Part shown: positions 7,831 through 16,208 of the stretch, one piece after another | Layout: the number at the start of each line of letters is the position of its first letter | How positions within the stretch are numbered: the stretch's first letter is position 1 | Origin: Marinobacter aromaticivorans | GTDB taxonomy: Bacteria > Pseudomonadota > Gammaproteobacteria > Pseudomonadales > Oleiphilaceae | Assembly: GCF_002806975.1 (NCBI RefSeq) | Contig: NZ_NIHD01000004.1 | Coordinates: 221,011-285,010 of the forward strand | Direction: 5' to 3' | Length of the DNA: 64,000 nt | Notes under the pieces: model-generated | Database searches by the model: none | What the model was told of the DNA's origin: nothing | Seen by the model: the letters and a program-made list of their open reading frames with translations, nothing else | Position numbers and translations under genes: made by a program

Positions 7831-8826
7831 ATGTCCAATACCGCCGTTCGTTACCTCACGATGCTCAGAATGGTGCCTCGTTTCCCTAAGGCCATAACCA
7901 CAAGCGAACTGGCGGAGCGCCTGGAGGATCATGGATTTAAGGTGACGATGCGCTCGATACAGCGGGACCTGGAGAAGCTTAGCTCGGACTTTCCGTTGAT
8001 GGTGGATGAGGGTTCTCGGCCTTACAGGTGGTCTTTCGACCGAAATGCCACCATGGACATTATTCCTGCCCTTGATCTACCCGCCGCGTTAACTTTTGAG
8101 CTCGCCAGGGCCTACCTTTCACCCATGTTACCGCCGCGGGCGTTATCTCACCTGAAGCCCCATTTCGATGAAGCCCATAGAACCTTGCTCAGGGAAAAGA
8201 ACCCTCTCGGTCAATGGCCAAACCGGGTGCGTGTTATCAACCGTGGCTTAGGCGGTGAGAGGCCGGCTATCGATGCGGATGTTCTGGAAACGGTTACTGA
8301 AGCCTTGTTACGAGAGTACAAATGCAAGTTGACCTACCAAGCCCGTAAATGGGCAGAGCCTGAGGAAATCGTAGTACATCCATTCGGCCTAATCTTCCGG
8401 GACCCGAATGTGTATCTGATTGGCACCATCGAAGGTAGGGAAGGCACGCGCCAAATGGTTCTCCATAGGGCGACCACGGGTGAACTTCTGGAAGAGCCGT
8501 CCGACCGCCCTGAGGATTTCGATCTGGATTTGTACATCCGCTCCGGCGCTATGGGCATTCTCAAATCCAATAAGCCGGTGTACCTGAAGTTACGGTGCGA
8601 CAAACCAGCACTGAATCACCTGATTGAGTCGCCGTTGGGTTTTGATCAGATCACCACGGAGATTGATGACAAGACCTTTGAGATTGGGGTTACGGTAGGG
8701 GATACGCAGGACTTGCGGTGGTGGCTGACGGCGCAGGCGATTCATTGCGATATCCTGGAGCCTGAATGGTTAAAGCAAGAAGTAATCTCTACGCTTCAAC
8801 GCGGTTTGGATCGAATTAAATCCTAA
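7831..8826 (+). CDS. WYL-domain transcriptional regulator
   Basis: A 331-residue protein with an N-terminal winged HTH (about 5-65, with TTSELAERLEDHG and RSIQRDLEKLS), a WYL domain (about 160-230; the tryptophan of the name motif is Val here, VYLIGT) and a C-terminal WCX extension ending LQRGLDRIKS. Relatives such as BrxR and CapW repress defence operons and are thought to sense nucleic-acid ligands. It ends at a bidirectional terminator, so it is not in an operon with the JAB/AAA genes but may control them. A decayed copy of the same C-terminus lies beyond attR (63075-63227). Confidence 0.88.
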   Translation: MSNTAVRYLTMLRMVPRFPKAITTSELAERLEDHGFKVTMRSIQRDLEKLSSDFPLMVDEGSRPYRWSFDRNATMDIIPALDLPAALTFELARAYLSPMLPPRALSHLKPHFDEAHRTLLREKNPLGQWPNRVRVINRGLGGERPAIDADVLETVTEALLREYKCKLTYQARKWAEPEEIVVHPFGLIFRDPNVYLIGTIEGREGTRQMVLHRATTGELLEEPSDRPEDFDLDLYIRSGAMGILKSNKPVYLKLRCDKPALNHLIESPLGFDQITTEIDDKTFEIGVTVGDTQDLRWWLTAQAIHCDILEPEWLKQEVISTLQRGLDRIKS

Positions 8827-8889
8827 ACGGGATGCATCCCAAGAGAGAGCGATGGCCGCTAGTTACCCGAAAAGTCTCGTTGAGAACGC

Positions 8890-8914
8890 GCCGCGGGTTG
8901 GATGGCCCCGCGGC
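8890..8914. terminator. terminator between convergent WYL and JAB genes
   Basis: GCCGCGGG (8890-8897) pairs perfectly with CCCGCGGC (8907-8914) around a 9-nt loop. On the plus strand ACCTTTTG follows. It lies between the stops of the convergent WYL (8826) and JAB (8928) genes, so it fits transcription ending from the left and possibly both sides. Confidence 0.65.
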
Positions 8915-8927
8915 ACCTTTTGAATCC

Positions 8928-9584
8928 TTAACTGGCATTGAACCCTAGGTTAGGGCAGATGAGATGCACCATTTTATCTGACTTCCGGCGGTAGTCGACT
9001 CCGGCCCAGACGTAGGCCTTAATCCAGATGGTCATGTCTTGATATTGGAATCGGATGCAGCTCCCGCCATCCAAGTGTTTGCTGGATCTTGGAACGCCTT
9101 CCCCTCGCTCAAACACAGTGGCAACAAGCCCGACCCGGTAGTCACGGCCACATTCTTGTTGGTACTTCACAGAGCTAAAGTCTGCGTTGGAAAATTGATA
9201 GAGCGCTTGCCGCTCTAAATCCAGCTCGGTCTTTATACCATCTCCGGGAGTAGTATAGGGGTGACTATGATAGTCACCTAAAAACGCAAGTTCAGGGTAG
9301 TAAACGGACACGAAATCAGACTTGGCGTCATAGCTTTCTTGCTTGTCAATCACGAACCCTTGACCCCTGTGGGCAGCTGTTGAAACGTCTGCCATCACCA
9401 CGCGAAAAACCTCCTCACCCAGCCCAGAGGTGCTTCGATAACCCCAGAGGTTGCCGAAGGTCTCAAGGTGTTTTGATTCCTCCTCTGCGTTCGGGTCTCC
9501 GTGATGAACGCTATAAGCCTCCAAAGCGGCTGTGACGATGGTGAAGAAGGCTTGGTCTGATATGGAAACAAGGCAGTTAGACAT
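8928..9584 (-). CDS. JAMM/JAB-family metalloprotease-like protein
   Basis: A 218-residue protein. GDYHSHP (His106 and His108) followed by TELD (Asp122) fits the MPN/JAMM zinc-site order HxH...S/TxxD, with a spacer about three residues longer than usual; Asp115 is another candidate ligand. A glutamate upstream (for example in LGEEVFRVV) could complete the site. Bacterial JAB proteins cut isopeptide or peptide bonds near ubiquitin-like modifiers (Cap3, Bil and 6A operons). No E1, E2 or ubiquitin-like gene is next to it. It is divergent from the double-AAA ATPase across 194 bp, which suggests joint regulation. Confidence 0.65.
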   Translation of the reverse strand: MSNCLVSISDQAFFTIVTAALEAYSVHHGDPNAEEESKHLETFGNLWGYRSTSGLGEEVFRVVMADVSTAAHRGQGFVIDKQESYDAKSDFVSVYYPELAFLGDYHSHPYTTPGDGIKTELDLERQALYQFSNADFSSVKYQQECGRDYRVGLVATVFERGEGVPRSSKHLDGGSCIRFQYQDMTIWIKAYVWAGVDYRRKSDKMVHLICPNLGFNAS

Positions 9585-9778
9585 GAGGACCTTAATCAGT
9601 AATGAGGGAATAGGAATACTCTTTTATTCGGCTTTTCGGATCAAGTCAGGCAGAGCTGCTGTTTTCATTCAATCGCTGTGTCCCCGGTTCTGCTGCCAGT
9701 GCCCAGCAAATCTGATGTGCGACACAACCTGTCGCTCTATGCCGGCAAAATACTCTAAGATTACCCGGAGGCCTGCCA

Positions 9779-11890
9779 ATGCTGTTATGGAAAGAGCTCA
9801 TCAATGAAGCCCACGAGCAAGACTACCTTTCGTCGTCATCCAAAGACGATCTGAAGCTGCTGCAAATCTATCTCTGCCGGCTGTTCCTTATCACCGGATA
9901 TAAAAAGGAATTCCGTCTCGTTGGCATGGACGAGCCCGACGCTTTTCTCGGGCTGAAGCTGCCATCTGAAGTTGATGGTGAGATCAGTGCTCCTGTATTC
10001 CTTGAGGCAGTGCGCAGACGCGAAAAGCAGCTCACCCGGAGCCTTAGAGGCAAGCCGGAACTCTCTTTTGAACCCCTGCTGGCCAACCTTGCGAGGTTGC
10101 TTAAAGCCGATGTGGTTGAAATTAAGCTGCTGATTTTTGCCATTTTGTTGCTGAAGCACCCGAAGGCCAAAGACGTCATGCGGGATCTGGAAATTAATGA
10201 ATATGGTAATTCGATAAGTGCCCTGGCCAGGGCGATGCGAGAATCCGCACGGACGATTGCAGCAGCGCTGGATCAGGATGCCATGCTGTGTCAGATCCGC
10301 CTGTTGGAGGAGCCAAACCAGAACAGCGATATTTGGGACATCGTGGAGGCCGGGCCGCTCCTGAGTCAGCTGGTGGTGGCCACCTCCGAGCAATGCGAGG
10401 CGGGTGAGACGGGAGACATCGAACAGATGCTGTTCAAACACATCTGTCCGCCAGGGCCTGCGGCTCTGCATTCCATTGCAGACTTTCGGGGCGTCCCTGA
10501 TCTTCAGTTGATGCTGGATTACCTGCAGGAGGCTCTGAACAGCAAGTCTCGTGGTAAAAACATTCTGCTCTACGGAAAGCCCGGCACCGGGAAGACCCAG
10601 TTGGCCAGGGCTATGGCAGAAAAGCTGGGTGCGCCACTTTATGAAGTGCCCACCAAAGACAGTAACTCGGGCGCTATGACCGGTCGAGTTCGCCTCGATG
10701 CTGCGAAAATGGCGCAGATGTTCCTTGAAGATCGTCTCGGTGCCGTTCTGCTGTTTGATGAAATGGAGGATGCCTTCCGAAAATCGGCCGAGCTTGCTAA
10801 AGGCTGGTTTAACCAGATGTTGGAGGATAATCGGGCGCCAGTAATCTGGATCAGCAACGACATAAGCGCCGTTGATCCTGCTTTTCTGAGGAGGTTCGGC
10901 TTCATCGTCGAGATCGAGGGCACCGGCAGTGACCGCGAAGCCCAAAAGCTTGAGCAGACACTCTCCAGCCTACCGGTTACGCCTGGCTGGGTATCTGAAG
11001 CAGCAAGTAAATCTTGGATGACGCCAGCTCTGGCAGCGAATCTGGCCGAGGTAGGTCGGTATCTACCACCACGCCAGATTGTCCGAAACCAACAGCGATT
11101 GGAGACCATGGCACGGCAGCGGCTCGGCGTTATGGGAGAGAGAAAGCCCGGGCGTGTGCTGCCAAAACCAAAGAAAAGGGACTTCCCGGAATTCCGTGCG
11201 GAGTGGATAAACACCCAACCGACACTCAGGAATGTGGAGCGCTTCGTCCGCGCGGAGGGACTCGCAAGAATCTGCCTATATGGCCCACCTGGTGCTGGTA
11301 AAACCGCTTATGCCCAAGTGCTCGCCGAGCGCCTGGGTAAGCCCTTCATGCTGCAGTCTGGCAGTGACTTGCTGGGCATGTATGTGGGACAGACAGAGAA
11401 GAACATCGCAGAGATGTTCGACAAAGCAGAGCGCGCCGGTGCAGTGCTGTTGCTGGACGAAGCGGATACATTTCTCTACAGCCGCAACATGGCTCAACGC
11501 AGCTGGGAGATCAGCGCCATTAACGAATTCATGGTGCGCTTAGAACGATTCGACGGCGTTTTTCTGGCGACAACGAATCGATTCGATAGCTTTGACAAAG
11601 CGATACTGCGCCGGCTTCAGATGAAAGTGGAATTCGGCTATCTCACTGTGGACCAAGTTAAGGCCATTCTGGCGGAATGCGTGTTCGACAAAGCATTGGC
11701 GAGTAGCCTCACCCAAAGCCAACTTGATCACCTGAACCATCTAACACCCGGCATCATAAGGGCTGCAGTCGAGAGCCTGGAGCTGAGAGGATTCAGGCCT
11801 CGAACAGAGAAATTGTTGTCAGCACTCGCAAAAGAGCAAGAAGCGCAAATCGAAGGTGTGGTCGGGCGTTCTATAGGCTTTATTCAGTAA
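9779..11890 (+). CDS. double-AAA+ ATPase (Cdc48/FtsH-like)
   Basis: A 703-residue protein with an N-terminal helical domain (1-240) and two AAA+ modules. Module 1 has Walker A YGKPGTGKT near 264-272, Walker B VLLFDEMED near 323 and arginine pair FLRRFGF. Module 2 has YGPPGAGKT near 501-509, VLLLDEAD near 557 and ILRRLQMK. Both sites look intact. The likely role is remodelling or unfolding of protein substrates, possibly feeding the divergent JAB protease. CGGAGG precedes the ATG. The next gene begins 18 bp downstream, in the same operon. Confidence 0.85.
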   Translation: MLLWKELINEAHEQDYLSSSSKDDLKLLQIYLCRLFLITGYKKEFRLVGMDEPDAFLGLKLPSEVDGEISAPVFLEAVRRREKQLTRSLRGKPELSFEPLLANLARLLKADVVEIKLLIFAILLLKHPKAKDVMRDLEINEYGNSISALARAMRESARTIAAALDQDAMLCQIRLLEEPNQNSDIWDIVEAGPLLSQLVVATSEQCEAGETGDIEQMLFKHICPPGPAALHSIADFRGVPDLQLMLDYLQEALNSKSRGKNILLYGKPGTGKTQLARAMAEKLGAPLYEVPTKDSNSGAMTGRVRLDAAKMAQMFLEDRLGAVLLFDEMEDAFRKSAELAKGWFNQMLEDNRAPVIWISNDISAVDPAFLRRFGFIVEIEGTGSDREAQKLEQTLSSLPVTPGWVSEAASKSWMTPALAANLAEVGRYLPPRQIVRNQQRLETMARQRLGVMGERKPGRVLPKPKKRDFPEFRAEWINTQPTLRNVERFVRAEGLARICLYGPPGAGKTAYAQVLAERLGKPFMLQSGSDLLGMYVGQTEKNIAEMFDKAERAGAVLLLDEADTFLYSRNMAQRSWEISAINEFMVRLERFDGVFLATTNRFDSFDKAILRRLQMKVEFGYLTVDQVKAILAECVFDKALASSLTQSQLDHLNHLTPGIIRAAVESLELRGFRPRTEKLLSALAKEQEAQIEGVVGRSIGFIQ

Positions 11891-11908
11891 TTGAGGTGAG
11901 AGGGCTTT

Positions 11909-12862
11909 ATGGCGAAGCGCATTATGTCCTGGAGGACCGGCTGTGTTTATCCGGTTCCTGACGGCTATGTAGATGATAGCGGACAGCTTGTTCTGAATCG
12001 TCAGTCAATCCGTGAACTTTCACCGGAGCTCATGATACTGATGTCTGGTGATGTCGTAGCAACCGCTTTGCCAGAATGTCCGGCCGCTGTTATCTATGGG
12101 CATGCTCGCTGGGATAACGTGCGGAAACAACTTGAGGCGTTGCCAAATATGGAGCCCGAAGGCCGATGGATACAGCGGGTTATGCTGGGCAATCTGCATC
12201 CTTTGGATGGATCAAATGAATTAAAGCTTTCCCAACCAGTAACCGCCCATCTCTTACCAAAAGGGGCTAGGCCTAATTTTTGTGTGGTCGTCTTCGATTC
12301 TAACAGTGCAGAGATATGGTCGTACGACCAGATTGTCGAAATTGTTGGCAAGCCCGAGCCAGAGGAGAGCGCTCTTATCAAGTTCTTCCGCGGTGATGGA
12401 ACGGACCATGCGGGCAGAACGCTCGAAGATATTCTTGCGCTTGATGATTTCTGGTTGGAGCACACGCACGATTACCTCCAGTGGCTTTTCCCGATCCCCG
12501 AGCCCAGCCAGTACAACGCACGAGTACCTGTGCTTACCAGAGAAGATATAGCGTGGTTTCGAACCGATAGACATCTTCGTACCCAACAGATACGAGCGCT
12601 GGATCGAATGTTGGCATTCTATGGACTTGAGCGGGGAGATGAGGAGATTGTGGCCTTGCCCGGCCTGAACATGAAAACCCATATCTGGCTGAAACCTGGG
12701 GGCCATAACCATTTGCGAATCACTAGAATCATTCGTAGCCTCCAGCATTGCTCCCAGCCAGAGTTGGCACTCAGGCTTCAGTCGGCTGTTATTGCATTAG
12801 GCAAAAGCGTGGGTCAGGTCAGAGATCAGAGCATCGGCTACTGGCAGAGAGCGACGGACTAA
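11909..12862 (+). CDS. MraZ-like / OGFr-like fusion protein
   Basis: A 317-residue protein with two parts. Residues about 10-150 fit the double swapped-hairpin (AbrB-type) MraZ pattern: SGDVVATALPE...RWDNVRKQLEALP, a second half, then VVVFDSNSAEIWS, comparable to the EIW end of MraZ. Residues about 171-300 match the opioid-growth-factor-receptor N-terminal domain: LEDILALDDFWLEHTHDYLQ, WLFP, LTREDIAWF, ALDRMLAFYGLE and RITRIIRSL. MraZ binds DNA upstream of dcw operons; bacterial OGFr-like proteins have no known role. GAGGTGAGAGG precedes the start. The combination beside an AAA ATPase is unusual. Confidence 0.7.
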   Translation: MAKRIMSWRTGCVYPVPDGYVDDSGQLVLNRQSIRELSPELMILMSGDVVATALPECPAAVIYGHARWDNVRKQLEALPNMEPEGRWIQRVMLGNLHPLDGSNELKLSQPVTAHLLPKGARPNFCVVVFDSNSAEIWSYDQIVEIVGKPEPEESALIKFFRGDGTDHAGRTLEDILALDDFWLEHTHDYLQWLFPIPEPSQYNARVPVLTREDIAWFRTDRHLRTQQIRALDRMLAFYGLERGDEEIVALPGLNMKTHIWLKPGGHNHLRITRIIRSLQHCSQPELALRLQSAVIALGKSVGQVRDQSIGYWQRATD

Positions 12863-12932
12863 GAATTCAAGCGGACGCGCGCATTATCGAAAATGACCGG
12901 CACGGCTATTGCGTGACGGGAATTTAAGCAGC

Positions 12933-13352
12933 ATGATTGAAAAAAAATACAGTGTCGTTTCCAGTCAGGTGGAATTTCCTGAAGGCGTTGTACTGAAAAA
13001 TTCAACCGGCCTCCTTTTTGACCGATCAATGCTGGGGGGGCTTTGTCCAGAAGTTGCTCGGGCCGTTTCGGGTGACCTGGTCGCGACAGTTTTTCCTGAC
13101 AGGCGTTGCGTTAGCTTGTTTAGCGAAAGCCGTTGGAATGAACTTCGTCAAATTCTAAAAAAGGTGCCTCACAATACATTAGAACAAAGAACGTTGAGAA
13201 GGCTTGCCTTGGGCTTTGAGACATATATTCCGAGGTCAGAGCCGATGGTCTTGACTGTGACTTTGCAAAGCTATGCTGGCCTTACAGGCAATGATCTTTT
13301 AGTTGTCCACAGCTCCGATTGCATGGAGTTCTGGGCGAAAGATAAATTATAG
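12933..13352 (+). CDS. stand-alone MraZ-like protein
   Basis: A 139-residue protein from ATG 12933; a TTG at 12909 is possible but has no better ribosome site. It aligns over its whole length with the MraZ half of the preceding fusion: SGDLVATVFPD with SGDVVATALPE, RWNELRQILKKVP with RWDNVRKQLEALP, and a final CMEFWAKD with AEIWSYD. It is therefore a paralogue lacking the OGFr part. It could act as a DNA-binding partner or decoy, or form mixed rings with the fusion. Composition is more AT-rich than the gene before it. Confidence 0.65.
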   Translation: MIEKKYSVVSSQVEFPEGVVLKNSTGLLFDRSMLGGLCPEVARAVSGDLVATVFPDRRCVSLFSESRWNELRQILKKVPHNTLEQRTLRRLALGFETYIPRSEPMVLTVTLQSYAGLTGNDLLVVHSSDCMEFWAKDKL

Positions 13353-13393
13353 ATCGGCATCCTTATTAATACTGTTACGAAATAATATAAAAT

Positions 13394-13834
13394 ATGACGT
13401 TAACAAAAAAGGTCGAATGGGTTCCTGAGTTTTTTTCTGAAAACGTTGATCGCATTGAAAAAATACTACCTGCTGGGGGCTGCCGTGAGTTATGGCTTCA
13501 AGGGGAGATTTTTCTTTTCCTAGGCGGTGATGGCCTTGTTACCAATTCAACCGAGAGAAAATATGACCTATATAAAAAAAATAGCTTTGTAATGGAGGTC
13601 AAGTTGCTAGGTGGTAACTACCAAAGAAAGGTACTTAATTCGCTTAGGCAGGATTTCGAGAAAGTATCGCTGCACGAGGGCAATGAGCAAAAGTATATTT
13701 TGCTAGTATTAGATAATAGGTTCCCGGAATCCAAGCTATATGATGAACTGTTCAACTATCAGAATAGTTTAGCAAAACAAATTTATTATCGCGATTTTGG
13801 TCCTTTTTGCGTATTGCTTTGGAGAGTGATTTAG
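13394..13834 (+). CDS. small AT-rich protein, possible PD-(D/E)XK nuclease
   Basis: A 146-residue protein with strikingly AT-rich codons. A segment KYDLYKKNSFVMEVKLLGG puts an Asp eight residues before an ExK triad (MEVK), preceded by a helix with a Glu. That is the spacing of PD-(D/E)XK nucleases. A further strand (KYILLVLDNR) and a helix fit the fold's second half. The evidence is pattern only, with no family recognised. There is no clear ribosome site before the ATG. It converges on the 5'-nucleotidase gene with only 23 bp between the stops. Confidence 0.5.
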   Translation: MTLTKKVEWVPEFFSENVDRIEKILPAGGCRELWLQGEIFLFLGGDGLVTNSTERKYDLYKKNSFVMEVKLLGGNYQRKVLNSLRQDFEKVSLHEGNEQKYILLVLDNRFPESKLYDELFNYQNSLAKQIYYRDFGPFCVLLWRVI

Positions 13835-13857
13835 CCGTCCATATGCGGTGGGACCAT

Positions 13858-14784
13858 TCAAGACGCGTTCGCCACTCCAAACGGAATATGCACCATCGGC
13901 ACATTCCCGGCATCAGATTGCAGGTGGCTGCGCTGGTCGTCGAAAAACATGTGCGGTTTGAGGATACTTAGAATCCGATCTTTCTTCATGCCGCCCAGGA
14001 AAAACACCTCGTTTGCATCCACACCCCAGTGCTCCAGCGTGGTAACGACTCGCTCATGAGCCGGCGCACTGCGGGCGGTCACGATGGCTGTGCGCAGAAT
14101 GCGCCGGTAGGAAGCATCCGCTTTCTGTGCCTCATCTTCCAACTTCTGCAATAAGGATAGCTTTCGGAACAGATCAGCCAGTGGGCCGGGACTGTGGGGA
14201 ATGCCTGCTCTAGACGATTCATGTTTGTGGAAAGCCTCCAGCTCTCCGCCTTTATAAACACGCTCTGAGGCGTCATCCGCAATGACGCCGTCGAAATCGA
14301 ATGCAATTCTCAGCTCCCAGTCGTCATTGTCATCCACCACCTGTGATGGCAGCACGGTACCGGCGGGATATTCGTAGTCGATGGCTTTCAGAACATCCTG
14401 CTCGTTGGAAGAGAGGAACAGTGAGGCATTGAAAGCCGGAATATAAGGGTAGGGCGACTTGCCTTCCAGAAACGCCGCCCTGGAAATATCCAATCCATGG
14501 TGCTCAATCGACCGAAATACCCGCTTGCCCGTAATGGAGGAGTTGCGTGACAGCAGGACCACTTCCACGGGCGAAGTATCGGGAAAACGCTTGTTGATAT
14601 TGAGGAACCGACGCACGAACGGAAACGCCACGCCTTTTGCCAAGGGGACGTCTAGATGTTCCTCCTGGTAGTCACGGTAAGCGATCGCGCCTTGTTCCTG
14701 GAAAACCTTGTCGGACTCGGAGAGGTCAAACAGGGCGCTTGAAGCAACGGCAATCACCAGCTTGTCTTCGATGGGGTACGGCAT
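13858..14784 (-). CDS. 5'-nucleotidase (cytosolic NT5C1-like)
   Basis: The start at 14784 is chosen because AAAGGATC precedes this ATG; the frame continues upstream to 14880 without one. The 308-residue product fits the HAD-fold 5'-nucleotidase family related to eukaryotic NT5C1. It has a long N-terminal half with VVLLSRNSS (about 75-83), then the DxD motif IAFDFDGVIADD (about 160-171), TAIVTARSAP, and a final KPHMFFDDQRSH. It should dephosphorylate nucleoside monophosphates. In an island this could deplete nucleotides or process a signal. The small gene 14838-15179 is 53 bp upstream on the same strand. Confidence 0.8.
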   Translation of the reverse strand: MPYPIEDKLVIAVASSALFDLSESDKVFQEQGAIAYRDYQEEHLDVPLAKGVAFPFVRRFLNINKRFPDTSPVEVVLLSRNSSITGKRVFRSIEHHGLDISRAAFLEGKSPYPYIPAFNASLFLSSNEQDVLKAIDYEYPAGTVLPSQVVDDNDDWELRIAFDFDGVIADDASERVYKGGELEAFHKHESSRAGIPHSPGPLADLFRKLSLLQKLEDEAQKADASYRRILRTAIVTARSAPAHERVVTTLEHWGVDANEVFFLGGMKKDRILSILKPHMFFDDQRSHLQSDAGNVPMVHIPFGVANAS

Positions 14785-14837
14785 TAACGATCCTTTTGAG
14801 ACAATGACCTCAGATGCGGGCGTAAAGTTGATAGGTA

Positions 14838-15179
14838 TTACTTCAATCGGCGAATAGCCTCGGCATGGGCTACATCCCAACTACTATTGTCGGTTGGCAT
14901 TCCATTATCACCCAACGGCGACACTCCCAACTCTTTTCGGCGTGCGTTCACCTTCGCTGTGTATTCGTCGCTCATCGGATTGATCCCGCGGCGCCGGTCC
15001 TTGGCGTCAGCGATCGAGTCCATCATGAAATCATATTCCTCCGGGAACAACTCAGAGTGGATTTGCTCTGCGAGGGACTTAATTCGCCGCCTCCGTTCAA
15101 ATTCCTCAAGCTCTTCCGGCGACATACTTTCATAGGCCTCTCGGAGCTTTTTCGCTTCTTCCTTCTTCGCTCTGTTCAT
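14838..15179 (-). CDS. small charged protein upstream of the 5'-nucleotidase
   Basis: A 113-residue protein with a strongly charged N-terminal helix (MNRAKKEEAKKLREAYESMS) and further Arg/Glu-rich helices. The last third is less charged and ends AEAIRRLK. No family is recognised. It is the first gene of a two-gene unit with the nucleotidase and lies divergent from the 15287 gene across 107 bp. The helical, charged make-up would suit a protein partner or regulator of the enzyme. Confidence 0.55.
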   Translation of the reverse strand: MNRAKKEEAKKLREAYESMSPEELEEFERRRRIKSLAEQIHSELFPEEYDFMMDSIADAKDRRRGINPMSDEYTAKVNARRKELGVSPLGDNGMPTDNSSWDVAHAEAIRRLK

Positions 15180-15286
15180 AACAATCGCTCTTTATTCGTG
15201 TAGATTCAAAGATAATACGACATAGAAGCGACATTCCCTGTCGCGCCGGTCGATGATAATAAATACACAGGGACAGGAGGATCAGC

Positions 15287-15544
15287 ATGAATTCCAGGCA
15301 CAGCGTACAACAAATCTCCCAGGCTCTATTCGAAACCGACCCCATGAACACCTGCTGCAAAGAGAACGATTGCTTCGATGAATACGACGGTGTTGCCGGA
15401 GACATCGTTACGCGGATTGGCGAAGGCGAAAGCCTGAAGCGGGCACTGATGACAGAAATGTCTGAATGGTTTTTCGATGGGGAACACTTTGACCAGAGCC
15501 GGCTTCAACCTGTTCTTGAGAGGTTGGGTAAGGAGGAGAAATGA
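15287..15544 (+). CDS. hypothetical protein (85 aa)
   Basis: AGGAGG lies 6 bp before the ATG. The 85-residue acidic product begins MNSRHSVQQISQALFETD, has a Cys-Cys pair and another Cys near 20-27 (MNTCCKENDC), and ends in amphipathic helices. Its stop overlaps the ATG of the next gene. The family is not recognised. Its position at the head of a three-gene run suggests a shared function with the 215-aa protein and the phosphatase. Confidence 0.65.
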   Translation: MNSRHSVQQISQALFETDPMNTCCKENDCFDEYDGVAGDIVTRIGEGESLKRALMTEMSEWFFDGEHFDQSRLQPVLERLGKEEK

Positions 15545-16188
15545 TCGACAACTTCAAAACAGATCTGGTGTTGCGTGTCGCGGCCATGCCGAGGGAGGAA
15601 ATTCTGAAGGCAATGGGCTACAAGAGACCAACTTCCGCCAACCTAGAGCGCTTGCAGTCGGTTCTGGATGATCCGGATTTCGGTCTGAACAATAGCGGTT
15701 TCGATTTCAAGTACTCCAGTGAAGGCTTTCTTCGTGCGCTGTGTGTTGTCGTCGGCATGGATATGGCCTCTTCGGAGCAGCGCATTTTCCGGCTCAATAA
15801 ATGCCTGGAGGAAGAGCGAGAGGCCTTCAAACCCTATATATGGGTGGATACTGGATTCAAGCGTCAAAGCCAGCCAATCTTCGCCCTGGCTGTCTGTGAA
15901 CATCAGCGGTACCTGGACTTTCCGAAAGGCTTCTGGCGGCTCTCTATCGACCGGCAACTGGGCCGCGCCCAGTGTCGTGTCCGCGAACATGTCTATGAAA
16001 CCGGTGGGGAGCTTGGAATCTGGGGGCATATCAAGCAGTATTGGTTTTACTACAAAAAGGACGCAGCCTATCTATTGGCCTTGAATGGCGAGGTGATTGG
16101 CAAGCACGAAGGGCCTATGCCCAACCAGGCAATTGGAACTAGAGAGTTGAATATTTTTTCTCTGACAACCCGAGAAGCCCAGCAGTAA
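15541..16188 (+). CDS. hypothetical protein (215 aa)
   Basis: A 215-residue protein coupled by overlap to the gene before it (ATGA) and ending at the TAATG that begins the next frame. It has a helical N-terminus (MIDNFKTDLVLRVAAMPREE), a Tyr/Trp-rich second half (WFYYKKD) and an RVREHVYETGG motif. No nucleotide-binding or membrane signature is visible. I do not recognise it. The neighbours suggest an accessory role to the nucleotidase and phosphatase module. Confidence 0.65.
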   Translation: MIDNFKTDLVLRVAAMPREEILKAMGYKRPTSANLERLQSVLDDPDFGLNNSGFDFKYSSEGFLRALCVVVGMDMASSEQRIFRLNKCLEEEREAFKPYIWVDTGFKRQSQPIFALAVCEHQRYLDFPKGFWRLSIDRQLGRAQCRVREHVYETGGELGIWGHIKQYWFYYKKDAAYLLALNGEVIGKHEGPMPNQAIGTRELNIFSLTTREAQQ

Positions 16189-16208
16189 TGCCTAAGGAAG
16201 CGGTAACG

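Noticed and set aside
9836..10945. 369-codon minus-strand frame
   Set aside because: It lies wholly opposite the double-AAA ATPase, whose motifs are unmistakable. No ribosome site or domain supports the antisense frame.
8928..11890. CBASS or Bil-type ubiquitin-like operon
   Set aside because: No cyclase, E1, E2 or ubiquitin-like gene is visible beside the JAB gene.
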